Below the pieces are notes generated by a model, which searched no databases, had not been told where the DNA came from, and was given only the letters and a program-made list of their open reading frames with translations. From Fimbriimonadia bacterium (GTDB taxonomy: Bacteria > Armatimonadota > Fimbriimonadia > Fimbriimonadales > Fimbriimonadaceae): DNA of 64,000 nt. The position numbers were made by a program, and so were the translations under genes. Of the stretch, positions 40,255-49,172 are shown piece after piece. Location: assembly GCA_030430755.1 (NCBI GenBank), contig JAUIKO010000002.1, positions 248,001 to 312,000 on the forward strand. The letters run 5' to 3'. Every line of letters starts with the position of its first letter. The stretch's first letter is position 1.

Positions 40255-41795
40255 ACATCTAACCCAGTCATTAATTTACCTAAATATTTTTTATTTTTTT
40301 GATTTTTAGAATTCGGTTCAATCAATTTCCCTTGATACATAACTAAAACTTTATTACAAAACATTGTCAGCTCATCTAAGTCATATGAAAAAATAATAGC
40401 CCCAGCACCTGACTTAACTACTCCATAGAGCTTTTCATAAAAAGTATCAATAGCATCCAAATCCAAGCCTCTGGAAGGTTGAAAGGCCACTATCATTTTA
40501 GGATTGTAACAAAAAGCCTTAGCATTTACAAATCTTTGTAAATTCCCACCTGATAAATGACTCATTTTACTTCTTGTAGAATTTATTTTTACATCGAAAG
40601 TACTTAAAAACTGTTTTGCTAATCGAATACTTTCGGTATATTTCATAAAACCTTTTCTATACACCTTATGATATCTTTGACAACCTAATTGAGCATTCTC
40701 AATAACATTAAAATCTTGGATCATTCCATCCTTATTTCTATCAGGACCTATATATCTTAATCCCAGATTCTTTCTATCCCATAAACTTTTTGTAGTGATA
40801 TCCTCATCTTCTAAATATATCGAGCCAATTGTAGGATAAACGATACCGGCCAACATTTTAAATAATTCCAGCTGTCCACTTCCTTCAACACCTGCAATAC
40901 CAATAACATCACCCTTATATACATTTAAACAGACATCATTTAGTACCTTCTTTTGGTTTTTAATCCATCCCACACTATTAATATTTAAAATTTTATTCTC
41001 TAACTTCGGGTGGTACTCTTTATGGACACTCACTTCATGTCCGATAATTTCTTGAGCTAAAGTATCTGAATTAAATTCAGCCACTGATCCATTTAATACC
41101 ACTCGACCAGACCTTAAAACAGTCACATTATCTACATATGTTTCTACTTCTAATAATTTATGAGTTGCAACTATAATGGTATGCCCTTTTCTTGCTAACA
41201 CCTTCATATTAGAGTAAAAATTCTTAGCATCTTCAACAGTCATAAATGCCGTTGGTTCATCAAAAATCATTATCTTTGAATTTCTCCAAAGTAATTTAAG
41301 TACCTCTAACTTCTGAAGTTCAATAGGAGATAAAGAAGATGCTCTACCATGTGGATTAAAATTGAAATTCAAATCTGCAGATAGTTTATATATTTTTTTC
41401 AGATATAGTTCAGGATCCAACCAGAAACTCTTCTCCTGACCTAATATAATATTCTCTAGATTTGTAAGCTCAGGAATAATGGTATGTTCCTGACTTACCA
41501 TTCCAATACCTAAATTTATGGCATCTTTTGATGATAAAAAAGTAGATCGTTGACCATAAACATATATATGTCCAGCATCCGGTTGATGTATTCCATACAG
41601 TATTTTTAATAAAGTAGATTTCCCTGCACCATTTTCACCTACGATTGCATGAATTGTGCCCGGAAATATCGAGAAGGATACATTCTCCAGAGCTTGCGAT
41701 AAAAAAAAAGATTTATGGATATCACAAAATTTTACTGAAGGATGACTATTTAATATGAGTAACTTCTCTTCTTTATTTCCTTGTCTAATATCCAT
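40251..41795 (-). CDS. ABC importer double ATPase (nucleoside-type)
   Basis: A 514-residue protein with two ABC domains, as in YufO/NupA and sugar-importer ATPases. The N-terminal domain has VGENGAGKST (Walker A), a weak signature LSPIELQKLEVL and IFDEPTAF (Walker B). The C-terminal domain has a degenerate Walker A (GVEGSGQLEL) but an intact LSGGNLQRF signature and a FQPSRGLDLDA Walker-B region, typical of this class. It lies 48 bases after gltX and is first of the three importer genes. No BMP-family substrate-binding lipoprotein gene is adjacent, which is unusual. Confidence 0.92.
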   Translation of the reverse strand: MDIRQGNKEEKLLILNSHPSVKFCDIHKSFFLSQALENVSFSIFPGTIHAIVGENGAGKSTLLKILYGIHQPDAGHIYVYGQRSTFLSSKDAINLGIGMVSQEHTIIPELTNLENIILGQEKSFWLDPELYLKKIYKLSADLNFNFNPHGRASSLSPIELQKLEVLKLLWRNSKIMIFDEPTAFMTVEDAKNFYSNMKVLARKGHTIIVATHKLLEVETYVDNVTVLRSGRVVLNGSVAEFNSDTLAQEIIGHEVSVHKEYHPKLENKILNINSVGWIKNQKKVLNDVCLNVYKGDVIGIAGVEGSGQLELFKMLAGIVYPTIGSIYLEDEDITTKSLWDRKNLGLRYIGPDRNKDGMIQDFNVIENAQLGCQRYHKVYRKGFMKYTESIRLAKQFLSTFDVKINSTRSKMSHLSGGNLQRFVNAKAFCYNPKMIVAFQPSRGLDLDAIDTFYEKLYGVVKSGAGAIIFSYDLDELTMFCNKVLVMYQGKLIEPNSKNQKNKKYLGKLMTGLDV

Positions 41796-41843
41796 TCTTT
41801 TAAAACATTAACATTAAAACTCACAATATTCAATTGAAACCAT

Positions 41844-43379
41844 TTAATGAGTAACTACTACATGATTTTTAAGCACTGTGCGAATTCTTTCAATCATTCT
41901 AACAGGCCCCAACACACTCATAAGCTCAAATAAACCTGGTCCTGCTGTTTTTCCAGTCATAGTTATTCTTATTGGATGCACTACAGGTCCTAATTTTTCT
42001 AGATTATTATCTTTAGCATATGTTCGTATCCAGTTTTCACACTCTTCCTGAGAAATAGTCTCTTTCTCTTGTAAATAGTCGAGCAATGCATTTAATAAAT
42101 TTGGAACATGCTCTTTACTTAACCATTTTGAAACAGCTTTTTCATCCATGTTAGGTTTTTCTACCATGAAAAACTCACATGCGTTACCAAAATCAGCTAA
42201 TGTTTGAACTCTTTCTTGCTCTAATTCAACAGCCTTTTCCATATATTCAGATTGACTTTCAATAGAATTTTCAAGCATCTTAAGCTCATTTACTTTAACA
42301 TCGCCATTATCTTGTCTATCCCAATATTCGATAGTATCTTTTAAAAAAATAAACTCTTTGATATCATGCATCAGATTGGAAATACTTTTTTGACGAATAT
42401 AGTGACCATTCATCCAGGTTAATTTTTCCATATCAAAAACACCTGGAGAAGGTTGTAATCCATCTAAATCAAATGCTTCAATTAATTCGTCCATGGACAT
42501 CAGTTCTCTATCTCCACCAGGTGCCCATCCAATTAAAGAAATAAAATTAACCATAGCTTCTGGTAAAAATCCAGCAGATCTAAAATCTAAACATTTTGTA
42601 TCACCATGTCTTTTGCTTAACTTAGATCCATCTTTCCCTTTAATAATAGGACAATGTACAAAAATTGGTCTTTCCCAACCAAAGGCATCAAATAAACAGG
42701 CATGTTTAGGAGCACTGCTAATCCATTCTTCACCTCTAATAATATGGCTGATTTCCATTAAATGGTCATCTACCATCGAAGCAAAATGATATGTTGGCAT
42801 TCCATCTGCTTTAATCAGAACAGGATCGTCTACATGATTTGAATCCCAAGTTATTCTGCCCCTGATTACATCCTCTATAACAATCTCTTTATTCTTAGGT
42901 ATTTTCAAGCGAATAACTCCAGGAACTCCAGCATCTCTTGCTTTTTGTACACTCTCTCCAGATGCTTCTCTCCAAACACCACCAAAATACCCTATTGGTT
43001 GTTTATTCACCTGCTGATATTCACGCATTTCAGTAAGTTCTTCAGGTGTATCAAACGCCCAGTATGCATGTCCAGAATCTAGTAAAACTTGAACCCACTT
43101 ATCATAAATACCAAGTTCCTTCCGTTCGCTCTGCCTATATGGTCCAAATGGGCCACCCACTTCCATACCTTCTTGCCATTCGATACCTAGCCACCTAAGA
43201 CTATTAAAAATATCTTGTTCACTACCAGGAACATACCTCGTTCTATCTGTATCTTCTATTCTTACAATATTTACACCATTGTGATGTTTTGCAAACAAAT
43301 ATTTGAATAGTGCATCCCTGATATTGCCTACATGAGGGCTTCCTGTAGGACTTGGTGCATAACGAACTCTAACTGACAT
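41844..43379 (-). CDS. gltX: Glutamyl-tRNA synthetase
   Basis: Charges tRNA-Glu (and perhaps tRNA-Gln). It has 511 residues. The class I HIGH-like motif is in APSPTGSPHVGNI at 8-20, followed by IVRIEDTDRTR. The KMSKS-like motif is SKLSKRHGD near residue 250. The C-terminal anticodon-binding domain ends with a PIRITMTGKTAGPGLFELM segment typical of the family. It lies 129 bases downstream of cdsA and 48 upstream of the ABC importer, all minus strand. Confidence 0.97.
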   Translation of the reverse strand: MSVRVRYAPSPTGSPHVGNIRDALFKYLFAKHHNGVNIVRIEDTDRTRYVPGSEQDIFNSLRWLGIEWQEGMEVGGPFGPYRQSERKELGIYDKWVQVLLDSGHAYWAFDTPEELTEMREYQQVNKQPIGYFGGVWREASGESVQKARDAGVPGVIRLKIPKNKEIVIEDVIRGRITWDSNHVDDPVLIKADGMPTYHFASMVDDHLMEISHIIRGEEWISSAPKHACLFDAFGWERPIFVHCPIIKGKDGSKLSKRHGDTKCLDFRSAGFLPEAMVNFISLIGWAPGGDRELMSMDELIEAFDLDGLQPSPGVFDMEKLTWMNGHYIRQKSISNLMHDIKEFIFLKDTIEYWDRQDNGDVKVNELKMLENSIESQSEYMEKAVELEQERVQTLADFGNACEFFMVEKPNMDEKAVSKWLSKEHVPNLLNALLDYLQEKETISQEECENWIRTYAKDNNLEKLGPVVHPIRITMTGKTAGPGLFELMSVLGPVRMIERIRTVLKNHVVVTH

Positions 43380-43508
43380 AACTATTATTATAAAGTATAC
43401 ATGCTGTTCAGACTTTAAGATATTAAACGGTGCAAGCTTGAAAATATTTCTGTTATAACTTAACTGATCAGTCTGTGATATTTACCAAATACAATACAAT
43501 TTCATTCA

Positions 43509-44402
43509 TTAAAAATATATCAGTACTAGCATGCTCGGAATACTAGATAATAATAAAGAATCGAGTCTATCTAATAAACCACCATGTCCGGGAAGAAAAC
43601 GTCCGCTATCCTTAACATCATGAAGCCGCTTCCACTTACTTTCAGAAAGATCTCCGATTTGCCCCAAAACAGCTACAAATAAAGCAACCAGTATAGATTG
43701 AATATACATAACTGAAAAGAAAGGAGCTAACCACCATGACGCTAATAAACTAAAAAAAGAATAACCTATCGACCCCTCTCTGGTTTTATTAGGAGAAATA
43801 GTAGGGGCTAGCAGGTGCCTACCAAATAGTTTTCCAAATAGAATGCCTCCAGTATCACCAGCCCATTGCACGAGTATATAAAAAAGAAGCGGAGTAATGA
43901 AGATATCGTATGATATTGGATTCATTTCTGATGCTATTCTTTGACCTATGTTTTCTTTTATAAAATAGAGTTGGGCATTAAAAATACAAATCAACGGAGA
44001 AACAATCCAAAACATACCAAAAAAGTGATTGAGAGAAGACTTTTTAGATGCTTCAGAATAAAGTATATGCTTAATCCCCCACAAGGTACTCATCCCACCT
44101 ATTAGTAGAATGATTCCTAGTTTTTCTTTGCTAGTCATTACATCACTTGAGTAGATATTTTTATAAAAATATTCTATAAATCCTGTTTGATAATAGGATA
44201 TTATTTCCCAAAAAATAACGAATAGTGACAAAGCTACACCTATTCCAAAAATTCTTTTTTGACTTAAATGTTTAGTATATTCATACAATGAAATACTAAT
44301 AGAAATAAAAACTATCGTTGCTATACTGAATGGATGAGGAATCATTAACCCCAAAATAACTAGAGGCCCAAGTATAACACTTGTAAGGATTCTATCTAGC
44401 AT
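43509..44402 (-). CDS. cdsA: Phosphatidate cytidylyltransferase
   Basis: Makes CDP-diacylglycerol from phosphatidic acid and CTP, the entry to phospholipid head-group synthesis. It has 297 residues with about eight membrane segments. The C-terminal signature is clear: DLSESKWKRLHDVKDSG, then FLPGHGGLLDRLDS. The WAGDTGGILFGKLFGRH and SPNKTREGSIG segments precede it, as in the family. It heads the cdsA-gltX-ABC-rnhB-yraN cluster, although usual partners such as uppS, dxr and frr are missing here. It is divergent from accDA. Confidence 0.95.
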   Translation of the reverse strand: MLDRILTSVILGPLVILGLMIPHPFSIATIVFISISISLYEYTKHLSQKRIFGIGVALSLFVIFWEIISYYQTGFIEYFYKNIYSSDVMTSKEKLGIILLIGGMSTLWGIKHILYSEASKKSSLNHFFGMFWIVSPLICIFNAQLYFIKENIGQRIASEMNPISYDIFITPLLFYILVQWAGDTGGILFGKLFGRHLLAPTISPNKTREGSIGYSFFSLLASWWLAPFFSVMYIQSILVALFVAVLGQIGDLSESKWKRLHDVKDSGRFLPGHGGLLDRLDSLLLSSIPSMLVLIYF

Positions 44403-44570
44403 CTCATCAGGTTACCTTTATACAAATAATATTGTTCTACGAATTACTTTTGAAATCTAAATTAATTTTTCAAAAAAAGTTATCCTTAATCTAAATACAT
44501 ATATTTTTTTTACAATATCATTCTCTACAACATATAACAAACAACACTAAAGTATATAATTTTATTTATC

Positions 44571-45986
44571 GTGCAGATAAATTTCCCTAACTACTTTTCC
44601 AGCGTTCTAGATAATAACTCTTTTACAATATATCCCGATCAGGAAGAAGAATCGATAATATCTGGACTTGGAACTATTGGAGGGAATAAAGTTAGTTTAG
44701 CTATTTCCGATTTTTCCTATAAGGGAGGATCTTTATCACGCAGGAGTGCTCAAAATTTAATAAGAGCCATTGAAGAATCTATTGCACTTTCAGTGCCTCT
44801 ATTATTAGTAATATCTTCAGGTGGAGTTCGAGTTCACGAAGGCATTAATGGTCTTATCCAAATGTCTGAAGTTATCAAAGAACTTACAAGATGCAAAAAA
44901 AACGGAATATTGACTATTGGTATCTTAACAAATCCAACCATGGCTGGTGTATTTTCTAGTTATGCAACACTTTTAGATATTCTTATAGCAGAGCCGAAAG
45001 CAACATTGGGATTTACAGGATTACGTGTTCTTGAAGGAACTCCTCTTCTGGAAGGACTCAAAGAAAAACAAACCTCTGAAAACTATTTTAAGAATGGATT
45101 TATCGATAGAATAATAGAAAAAAAAGAGCTACATTCTGAACTAAAAAGACTCTTATCCATTTTTTACGCCTCTAAATCTTCAATTGAACATTCGTTATCC
45201 TCAAATAATATTTTCTGTACTAATAACGCTGAAGACTTAAGCTATCTTACTAACAATCCTTGGGATACTGTGCAACTCAGTAGATCTTTAGAAAGACCAC
45301 AGACTACAGACTACATCAATAATCTTTTTGAAGATATCTTTTTTCTAGAAGGAGATAGATTAGGTGGCGGCACTAGTAATACATTGATTGGCGGTATTGC
45401 TTCATTTGGAGGAAAACCCATGATAATCATAGGCACTCAGAAAGGGAGTACTTTTGAAGAAAGAAAAAAAACGAATTTTGGCATGTGTAAAACTAGCTGT
45501 TATCGAAAAGGAATCAGGCTTATGAAATTAGCTGAAAAGCTCAGACTTCCTCTTATGACCTTGATCGATACACCTGCAGCAGATCCTTCCTCACAAAGCG
45601 AGGATTCAGGAATTGCCTATGCTATTTCAGAATCCATAGAAACAATGATAAATCTGAACACCAACGCTATTTCTATTATTACCGGAGAAGGTGGAAGCGG
45701 AGGTGCGCTCGCGCTAGTCGCGAAACAAAATTACATGTTAGAAAAAAGTATTTTTACAGTCATACCACCTGAAGGATACAGTGCTATTGTTTGGAAAAAT
45801 CGGATGCGAGCACCTGAAGCAACAAATAAATTAGATTTAACAGCTTATCATGCTCTTAAAAATAAACATATCCAAGGAGTTATATATGAAAATAACTTAT
45901 TTGAGAATATTAAATATGTTATAGCAGACAGCCTCTTTAAAACTACAGATTCGCTAATGAACATCCATTGCAAGATAAAACTTTAA
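44571..45986 (+). CDS. accDA: Fused acetyl-CoA carboxylase carboxyltransferase (beta-alpha)
   Basis: One 471-residue polypeptide covers both carboxyltransferase halves that make malonyl-CoA from carboxybiotin and acetyl-CoA. Residues about 20-215 resemble AccD: VISSGGVRVHEG, then AEPKATLGFTGLRVLEGT, then NGFIDRIIE. Residues about 225-471 resemble AccA: PWDTVQLSRSLERP, GDRLGGG, then GTQKGSTFEERKKTNFGM, IDTPAAD, and GEGGSGGALAL with IPPEGYSAIVWKN. The N-terminal CxxC zinc finger of typical AccD is missing. Within the alpha half, the usual PGA.PG.AEERGQ is PAADPSSQSEDSG. The GTG start has no clear Shine-Dalgarno, so the N-terminus is uncertain. No accB/accC is nearby. Confidence 0.88.
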   Translation: MQINFPNYFSSVLDNNSFTIYPDQEEESIISGLGTIGGNKVSLAISDFSYKGGSLSRRSAQNLIRAIEESIALSVPLLLVISSGGVRVHEGINGLIQMSEVIKELTRCKKNGILTIGILTNPTMAGVFSSYATLLDILIAEPKATLGFTGLRVLEGTPLLEGLKEKQTSENYFKNGFIDRIIEKKELHSELKRLLSIFYASKSSIEHSLSSNNIFCTNNAEDLSYLTNNPWDTVQLSRSLERPQTTDYINNLFEDIFFLEGDRLGGGTSNTLIGGIASFGGKPMIIIGTQKGSTFEERKKTNFGMCKTSCYRKGIRLMKLAEKLRLPLMTLIDTPAADPSSQSEDSGIAYAISESIETMINLNTNAISIITGEGGSGGALALVAKQNYMLEKSIFTVIPPEGYSAIVWKNRMRAPEATNKLDLTAYHALKNKHIQGVIYENNLFENIKYVIADSLFKTTDSLMNIHCKIKL

Positions 45987-46066
45987 CAAAATACAACAGT
46001 AGTATTTAAGCTATAATGTATACATCTTCACCTAGAAGATTTTGTTTTCTCAAAGGAGAGTGTACA

Positions 46067-47137
46067 ATGAGACATCAAGTTATTAATTTTTTTTTATTGT
46101 TTATATTTTTGTTTTTATTTGTTCTTAATAGTTTAAACACACTTGCTGCATCTGATGGCAACGATAAATCAAAAAAATCAAGTCGTACATACGGCTTGGG
46201 AACCAACAACTTTAACATTCTAAAATTTAACTGCCAGCATTTTAGAACATTGCATCAAGATGCTGCATCACGTAACAAAAAAACGACTTCTACTGCACAG
46301 GAATACGAAAAAGTATTTGAAGAAAAAAAGAAAGATCTTATTCAATCGAATGATGATATTTATTCAGAAATAAATACTCTCCTTTCGTTTGCTAGAAATG
46401 ATATTCCTGTTGATGAACTTTCTGAAAATATATCTGTCAATTGCAAAGTTTTCCAGAACCATAAAATATTCGAAAATCTATCCCATAAATATTATGAAAA
46501 TCTAAACTCAATACTTCGCCCCTTGGGTTATCAGGAAACGATCCATCTCCTCAAACATTTATCTTCTCAAGAAAAGCTTGAACTTTGTCTAATATTATTT
46601 GATAACACCTATTACCAGTGCAATAACTTTTTCTGTATTATCCAGCAGCCAGAAGTATGGAATAACCACTCCATCAACCAAATCTATGAAGTAAGTCTAC
46701 TTACTTATTTACATCAAATATTTTCAATAACTGATTTTCATGACTCCTTTCAACTAGGTATCACTGATATATATATCGAAGAAATGTTTCTTGAAAATGG
46801 TCATTTTATATTAAACCTTCCTCATCTTAAAAGTTTACATCTTGTTTTCTCAGGATTTAAGGACTGGAGGTTTATAAAAATACTACCGAACACACTTGAA
46901 AGAATTGAATTTGATGCTATTATACTTCCTGAAAATATTTCATTCAACTTTAGTACACTTGTTCATTTAAAAGAAATATATTTAGAACATCTTCATCTAA
47001 AAGATTGGAGTTTTCTATCGGGAATACAAAAAAACATTAAACTTCTCTACATCAAGTCTACAGATTGTAAACTATGGGATTTAGCTAAGTATACAGAAGG
47101 AATAAATCCTGTTAGAATAAATTTTATAAGTACCTAA
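46067..47137 (+). CDS. Small secreted leucine-rich-repeat protein
   Basis: About 356 residues from the ATG at 46067, which has AAAGGAGAG 7 bases upstream; an in-frame start 17 codons earlier is less likely. The signal peptide (about 1-30, LLFIFLFLFVLNSLNTLAA) is strongly hydrophobic. Residues 40-230 are helical and charged without a recognised domain. From about 240 the chain has a few LRR-like units: LPHLKSLHLVFSGFKDW, then LPNTLERIEFDAIILPENI, then LVHLKEIYLEHLHLKDW. The style (W after the repeat, LP.TLE) resembles the large LRR protein at 30232. A secreted role is inferred. Confidence 0.75.
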   Translation: MRHQVINFFLLFIFLFLFVLNSLNTLAASDGNDKSKKSSRTYGLGTNNFNILKFNCQHFRTLHQDAASRNKKTTSTAQEYEKVFEEKKKDLIQSNDDIYSEINTLLSFARNDIPVDELSENISVNCKVFQNHKIFENLSHKYYENLNSILRPLGYQETIHLLKHLSSQEKLELCLILFDNTYYQCNNFFCIIQQPEVWNNHSINQIYEVSLLTYLHQIFSITDFHDSFQLGITDIYIEEMFLENGHFILNLPHLKSLHLVFSGFKDWRFIKILPNTLERIEFDAIILPENISFNFSTLVHLKEIYLEHLHLKDWSFLSGIQKNIKLLYIKSTDCKLWDLAKYTEGINPVRINFIST

Positions 47138-47165
47138 CACTATTAGTGTTAGGTACTTATAAAAT
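47121..47165. terminator. 22-bp perfect inverted repeat between convergent genes
   Basis: The arms at 47121-47142 and 47144-47165 are exact reverse complements with a single base between them. The left arm contains the TAA of the LRR gene at 47135-47137, and the right arm reaches the cspA stop at 47165-47167. It can serve both strands as a terminator. Confidence 0.8.
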
Positions 47166-47377
47166 TAGGCGTTTGCCATTGGCTTAAGATTGCCAGCAAC
47201 AGTTCTTCCTTTATTGTCAACTAAATCATATTTAATTTGTTGACCATCTTCTAAAAATGAAAGACCTGATTCCTCTAAAGCTGAAATGTGAACAAATACA
47301 TCTTGTCCACCATTAGCAGGTTGGATAAATCCATAACCTTTGCTGTGATTAAACCACTTTACGGTTCCTTTTTCCAT
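47165..47377 (-). CDS. cspA: Cold-shock domain protein
   Basis: A 70-residue single-stranded nucleic-acid chaperone. RNP1 is KGYGFIQP and RNP2 is VFVHI; the chain starts MEKGTVKWFNHSKGYG, the classic family beginning. It has a perfect AAGGAGGT Shine-Dalgarno and a structured leader upstream. It stands alone, convergent with the LRR gene, the two sharing a 22-base inverted repeat. Confidence 0.97.
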   Translation of the reverse strand: MEKGTVKWFNHSKGYGFIQPANGGQDVFVHISALEESGLSFLEDGQQIKYDLVDNKGRTVAGNLKPMANA

Positions 47378-47490
47378 ATTAACTTACCTCCTTATTTCGT
47401 TAAATACCGTTGCAGCTAAGTTTAACACCATGCTGCCGCTCTTTTTCAGCAAATTTCCATTTCAATTAACGCTACAAGGAGTTGTAGTCT
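47378..47490 (-). promoter_or_regulatory. Structured cspA leader
   Basis: Upstream of cspA on the minus strand lies a full-length Shine-Dalgarno AAGGAGGT (47386-47393). Two hairpins are also present: TGCTG/CAGCA, and CTACAA-CTCC-TTGTAG at 47472-47487. Long structured leaders regulate cold-shock genes in other bacteria; here the role is inferred. Confidence 0.5.
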
Positions 47491-47628
47491 ATTGGAATTT
47501 AATTCATTCTCTAATAATCTCTATTAAAGCCGAAACAGAGTAATTCGATACTTCTAAACTTACTTTACCATATAAGTCTCATATAAAAAAGCCTGAATAA
47601 GAAATAACTCACTAAACTAGTACCAACA

Positions 47629-48354
47629 CTAGTTATTATTAGTAATATGGGCTACTGATAATATAGCTGCTGTTTCAGAACGATATATATGAACCCCTAA
47701 CGTAAATGATCTATTTTCTATAAAAGAAAGATCACTGGGAGCCCAACCACCCTCTGGTCCAACTACGATAATTTTCTCAGAATCTTTTTGAGGAATTTTA
47801 TTATGAACTGAATCTTGCTCACTTAATATTAGAGCATTAGGATAAAAATCTAATACATTTTTCAAAGAATCATAATATTCAAATTCAGGCAGGAAAGGCC
47901 TTAAAGTTACTAAGCACGACTCCTTAGCAATACTTCTTAATCTTTCTAATTTCATATCAATTTTTTCTGAATTCCATTTCATAACGCTTCTACTAGCATG
48001 AAAAAATACAAATTTTGAAACACCCATTTCAGAGCATATTTTAACAATATGCTCTAGTTTTTCCCCTTTCAAGAGAGCTACACATAAAGTTATTTTTGAT
48101 TCAGATAGGAGATCTGCTTTGGGGGAGATATTGATTTCTTCAACAAGCTCTGCTTCTTTTCCATGAAATTTCAGAAGAAATATCGATCCTGTCCCTGAAA
48201 AAACAGAAAAAATATCCCCTTTACCTAAACGTAAAACATTGTGTAATCTATTGTATGTATGTTTATCCAAAATTAGATTTTCAGAAATACTGGATACATT
48301 ATCAATAAATACTCTTGGATAAGATCTTATTTTTGCAACAATGCTGCGATCCAT
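47629..48354 (-). CDS. rsmE: 16S rRNA m3U1498 methyltransferase
   Basis: A SPOUT-class methyltransferase that modifies U1498 of 16S rRNA. It has 241 residues. The N-terminal PUA-like part (YPRVFIDN) is followed by the SPOUT core with VGPEGGWAPSDLSFIE and the C-terminal LGVHIYRSETAAILSVA knot, both diagnostic. Its start overlaps the end of prmA by 28 bases, so the two are co-translated. The 7-base arms AACTAGT/ACTAGTT across its stop codon may form a weak terminator. Confidence 0.93.
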   Translation of the reverse strand: MDRSIVAKIRSYPRVFIDNVSSISENLILDKHTYNRLHNVLRLGKGDIFSVFSGTGSIFLLKFHGKEAELVEEINISPKADLLSESKITLCVALLKGEKLEHIVKICSEMGVSKFVFFHASRSVMKWNSEKIDMKLERLRSIAKESCLVTLRPFLPEFEYYDSLKNVLDFYPNALILSEQDSVHNKIPQKDSEKIIVVGPEGGWAPSDLSFIENRSFTLGVHIYRSETAAILSVAHITNNN

Positions 48355-49172
48355 TCCCCTTCCTTTCTTTCATCTATAATTCGGAATCCTACTTCCTTAC
48401 ATCTTGTAGAAACCTCATCCCATCTATCCTGTATAATGCCAGATATCATCCAAATACCATTTCTATACAATCTTTCATATGCCTGAGGTGCTATCTCAAT
48501 AAGTACATTACTGATAATATTACTAAATATTAAATTATATTTTGCCTTTGAAGGCAGTGAGCGGAACCCATTACCTAATAATACTTCGTAGGAAACATTA
48601 TTTACATGTGCATTTTCCCTTGCTGATTGAACCGCAGCAGCGTCTGTGTCCACTGCTATGACGTTAGATGCACCTAGTATTTTTGCAGCAATTGATAAGA
48701 TACCTGTTCCACATCCTATATCAGCAATATCTTGTTCTTTTACTTTAATAACTTCTAAATATCCTAAACAGAGCTTTGTTGTAGGATGATCACCCGTTCC
48801 AAATGATTGACCAGGATCTAAAATAATCATTTTATCTGTAATTTTAGGTTCTCCTTGATCCCAAGACGGACATATATACCAATTTAAACCTAAGCGTACA
48901 GGTTTAAATGAAGCTCTTACTAATTCTATCCACTCTTCATCATCTAAATTAGCTGTGGCAATATCACAAGCACCTGCATTTAATAAATCTGATTTTAATT
49001 TAGAAAGTTTTACGGGAAATTCAGATACTTTAGGTAAATATCCTGTTATAGATAATGAACTGTCATCTACCAACGTACTCGTTATGTCATATTTTCCATA
49101 TATCTCAGTTGCAAAGGACCAATCATCTGGAATATTAGAAAATTTTGCTTTTACTTCTACCCATTCACTCAT
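48327..49172 (-). CDS. prmA: Ribosomal protein L11 methyltransferase
   Basis: A SAM-dependent enzyme that methylates ribosomal protein L11; 281 residues. Motif I is DIGCGTGILSIAA, motif II is VDTDAAAVQSARENA, and the GQSFGTGDHPTT segment before them is specific to PrmA. It overlaps dnaJ by 4 bases (ATGA) and rsmE by 28. The dnaJ-prmA-rsmE order is common in Firmicutes and other terrabacteria. Confidence 0.95.
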   Translation of the reverse strand: MSEWVEVKAKFSNIPDDWSFATEIYGKYDITSTLVDDSSLSITGYLPKVSEFPVKLSKLKSDLLNAGACDIATANLDDEEWIELVRASFKPVRLGLNWYICPSWDQGEPKITDKMIILDPGQSFGTGDHPTTKLCLGYLEVIKVKEQDIADIGCGTGILSIAAKILGASNVIAVDTDAAAVQSARENAHVNNVSYEVLLGNGFRSLPSKAKYNLIFSNIISNVLIEIAPQAYERLYRNGIWMISGIIQDRWDEVSTRCKEVGFRIIDERKEGEWIAALLQK

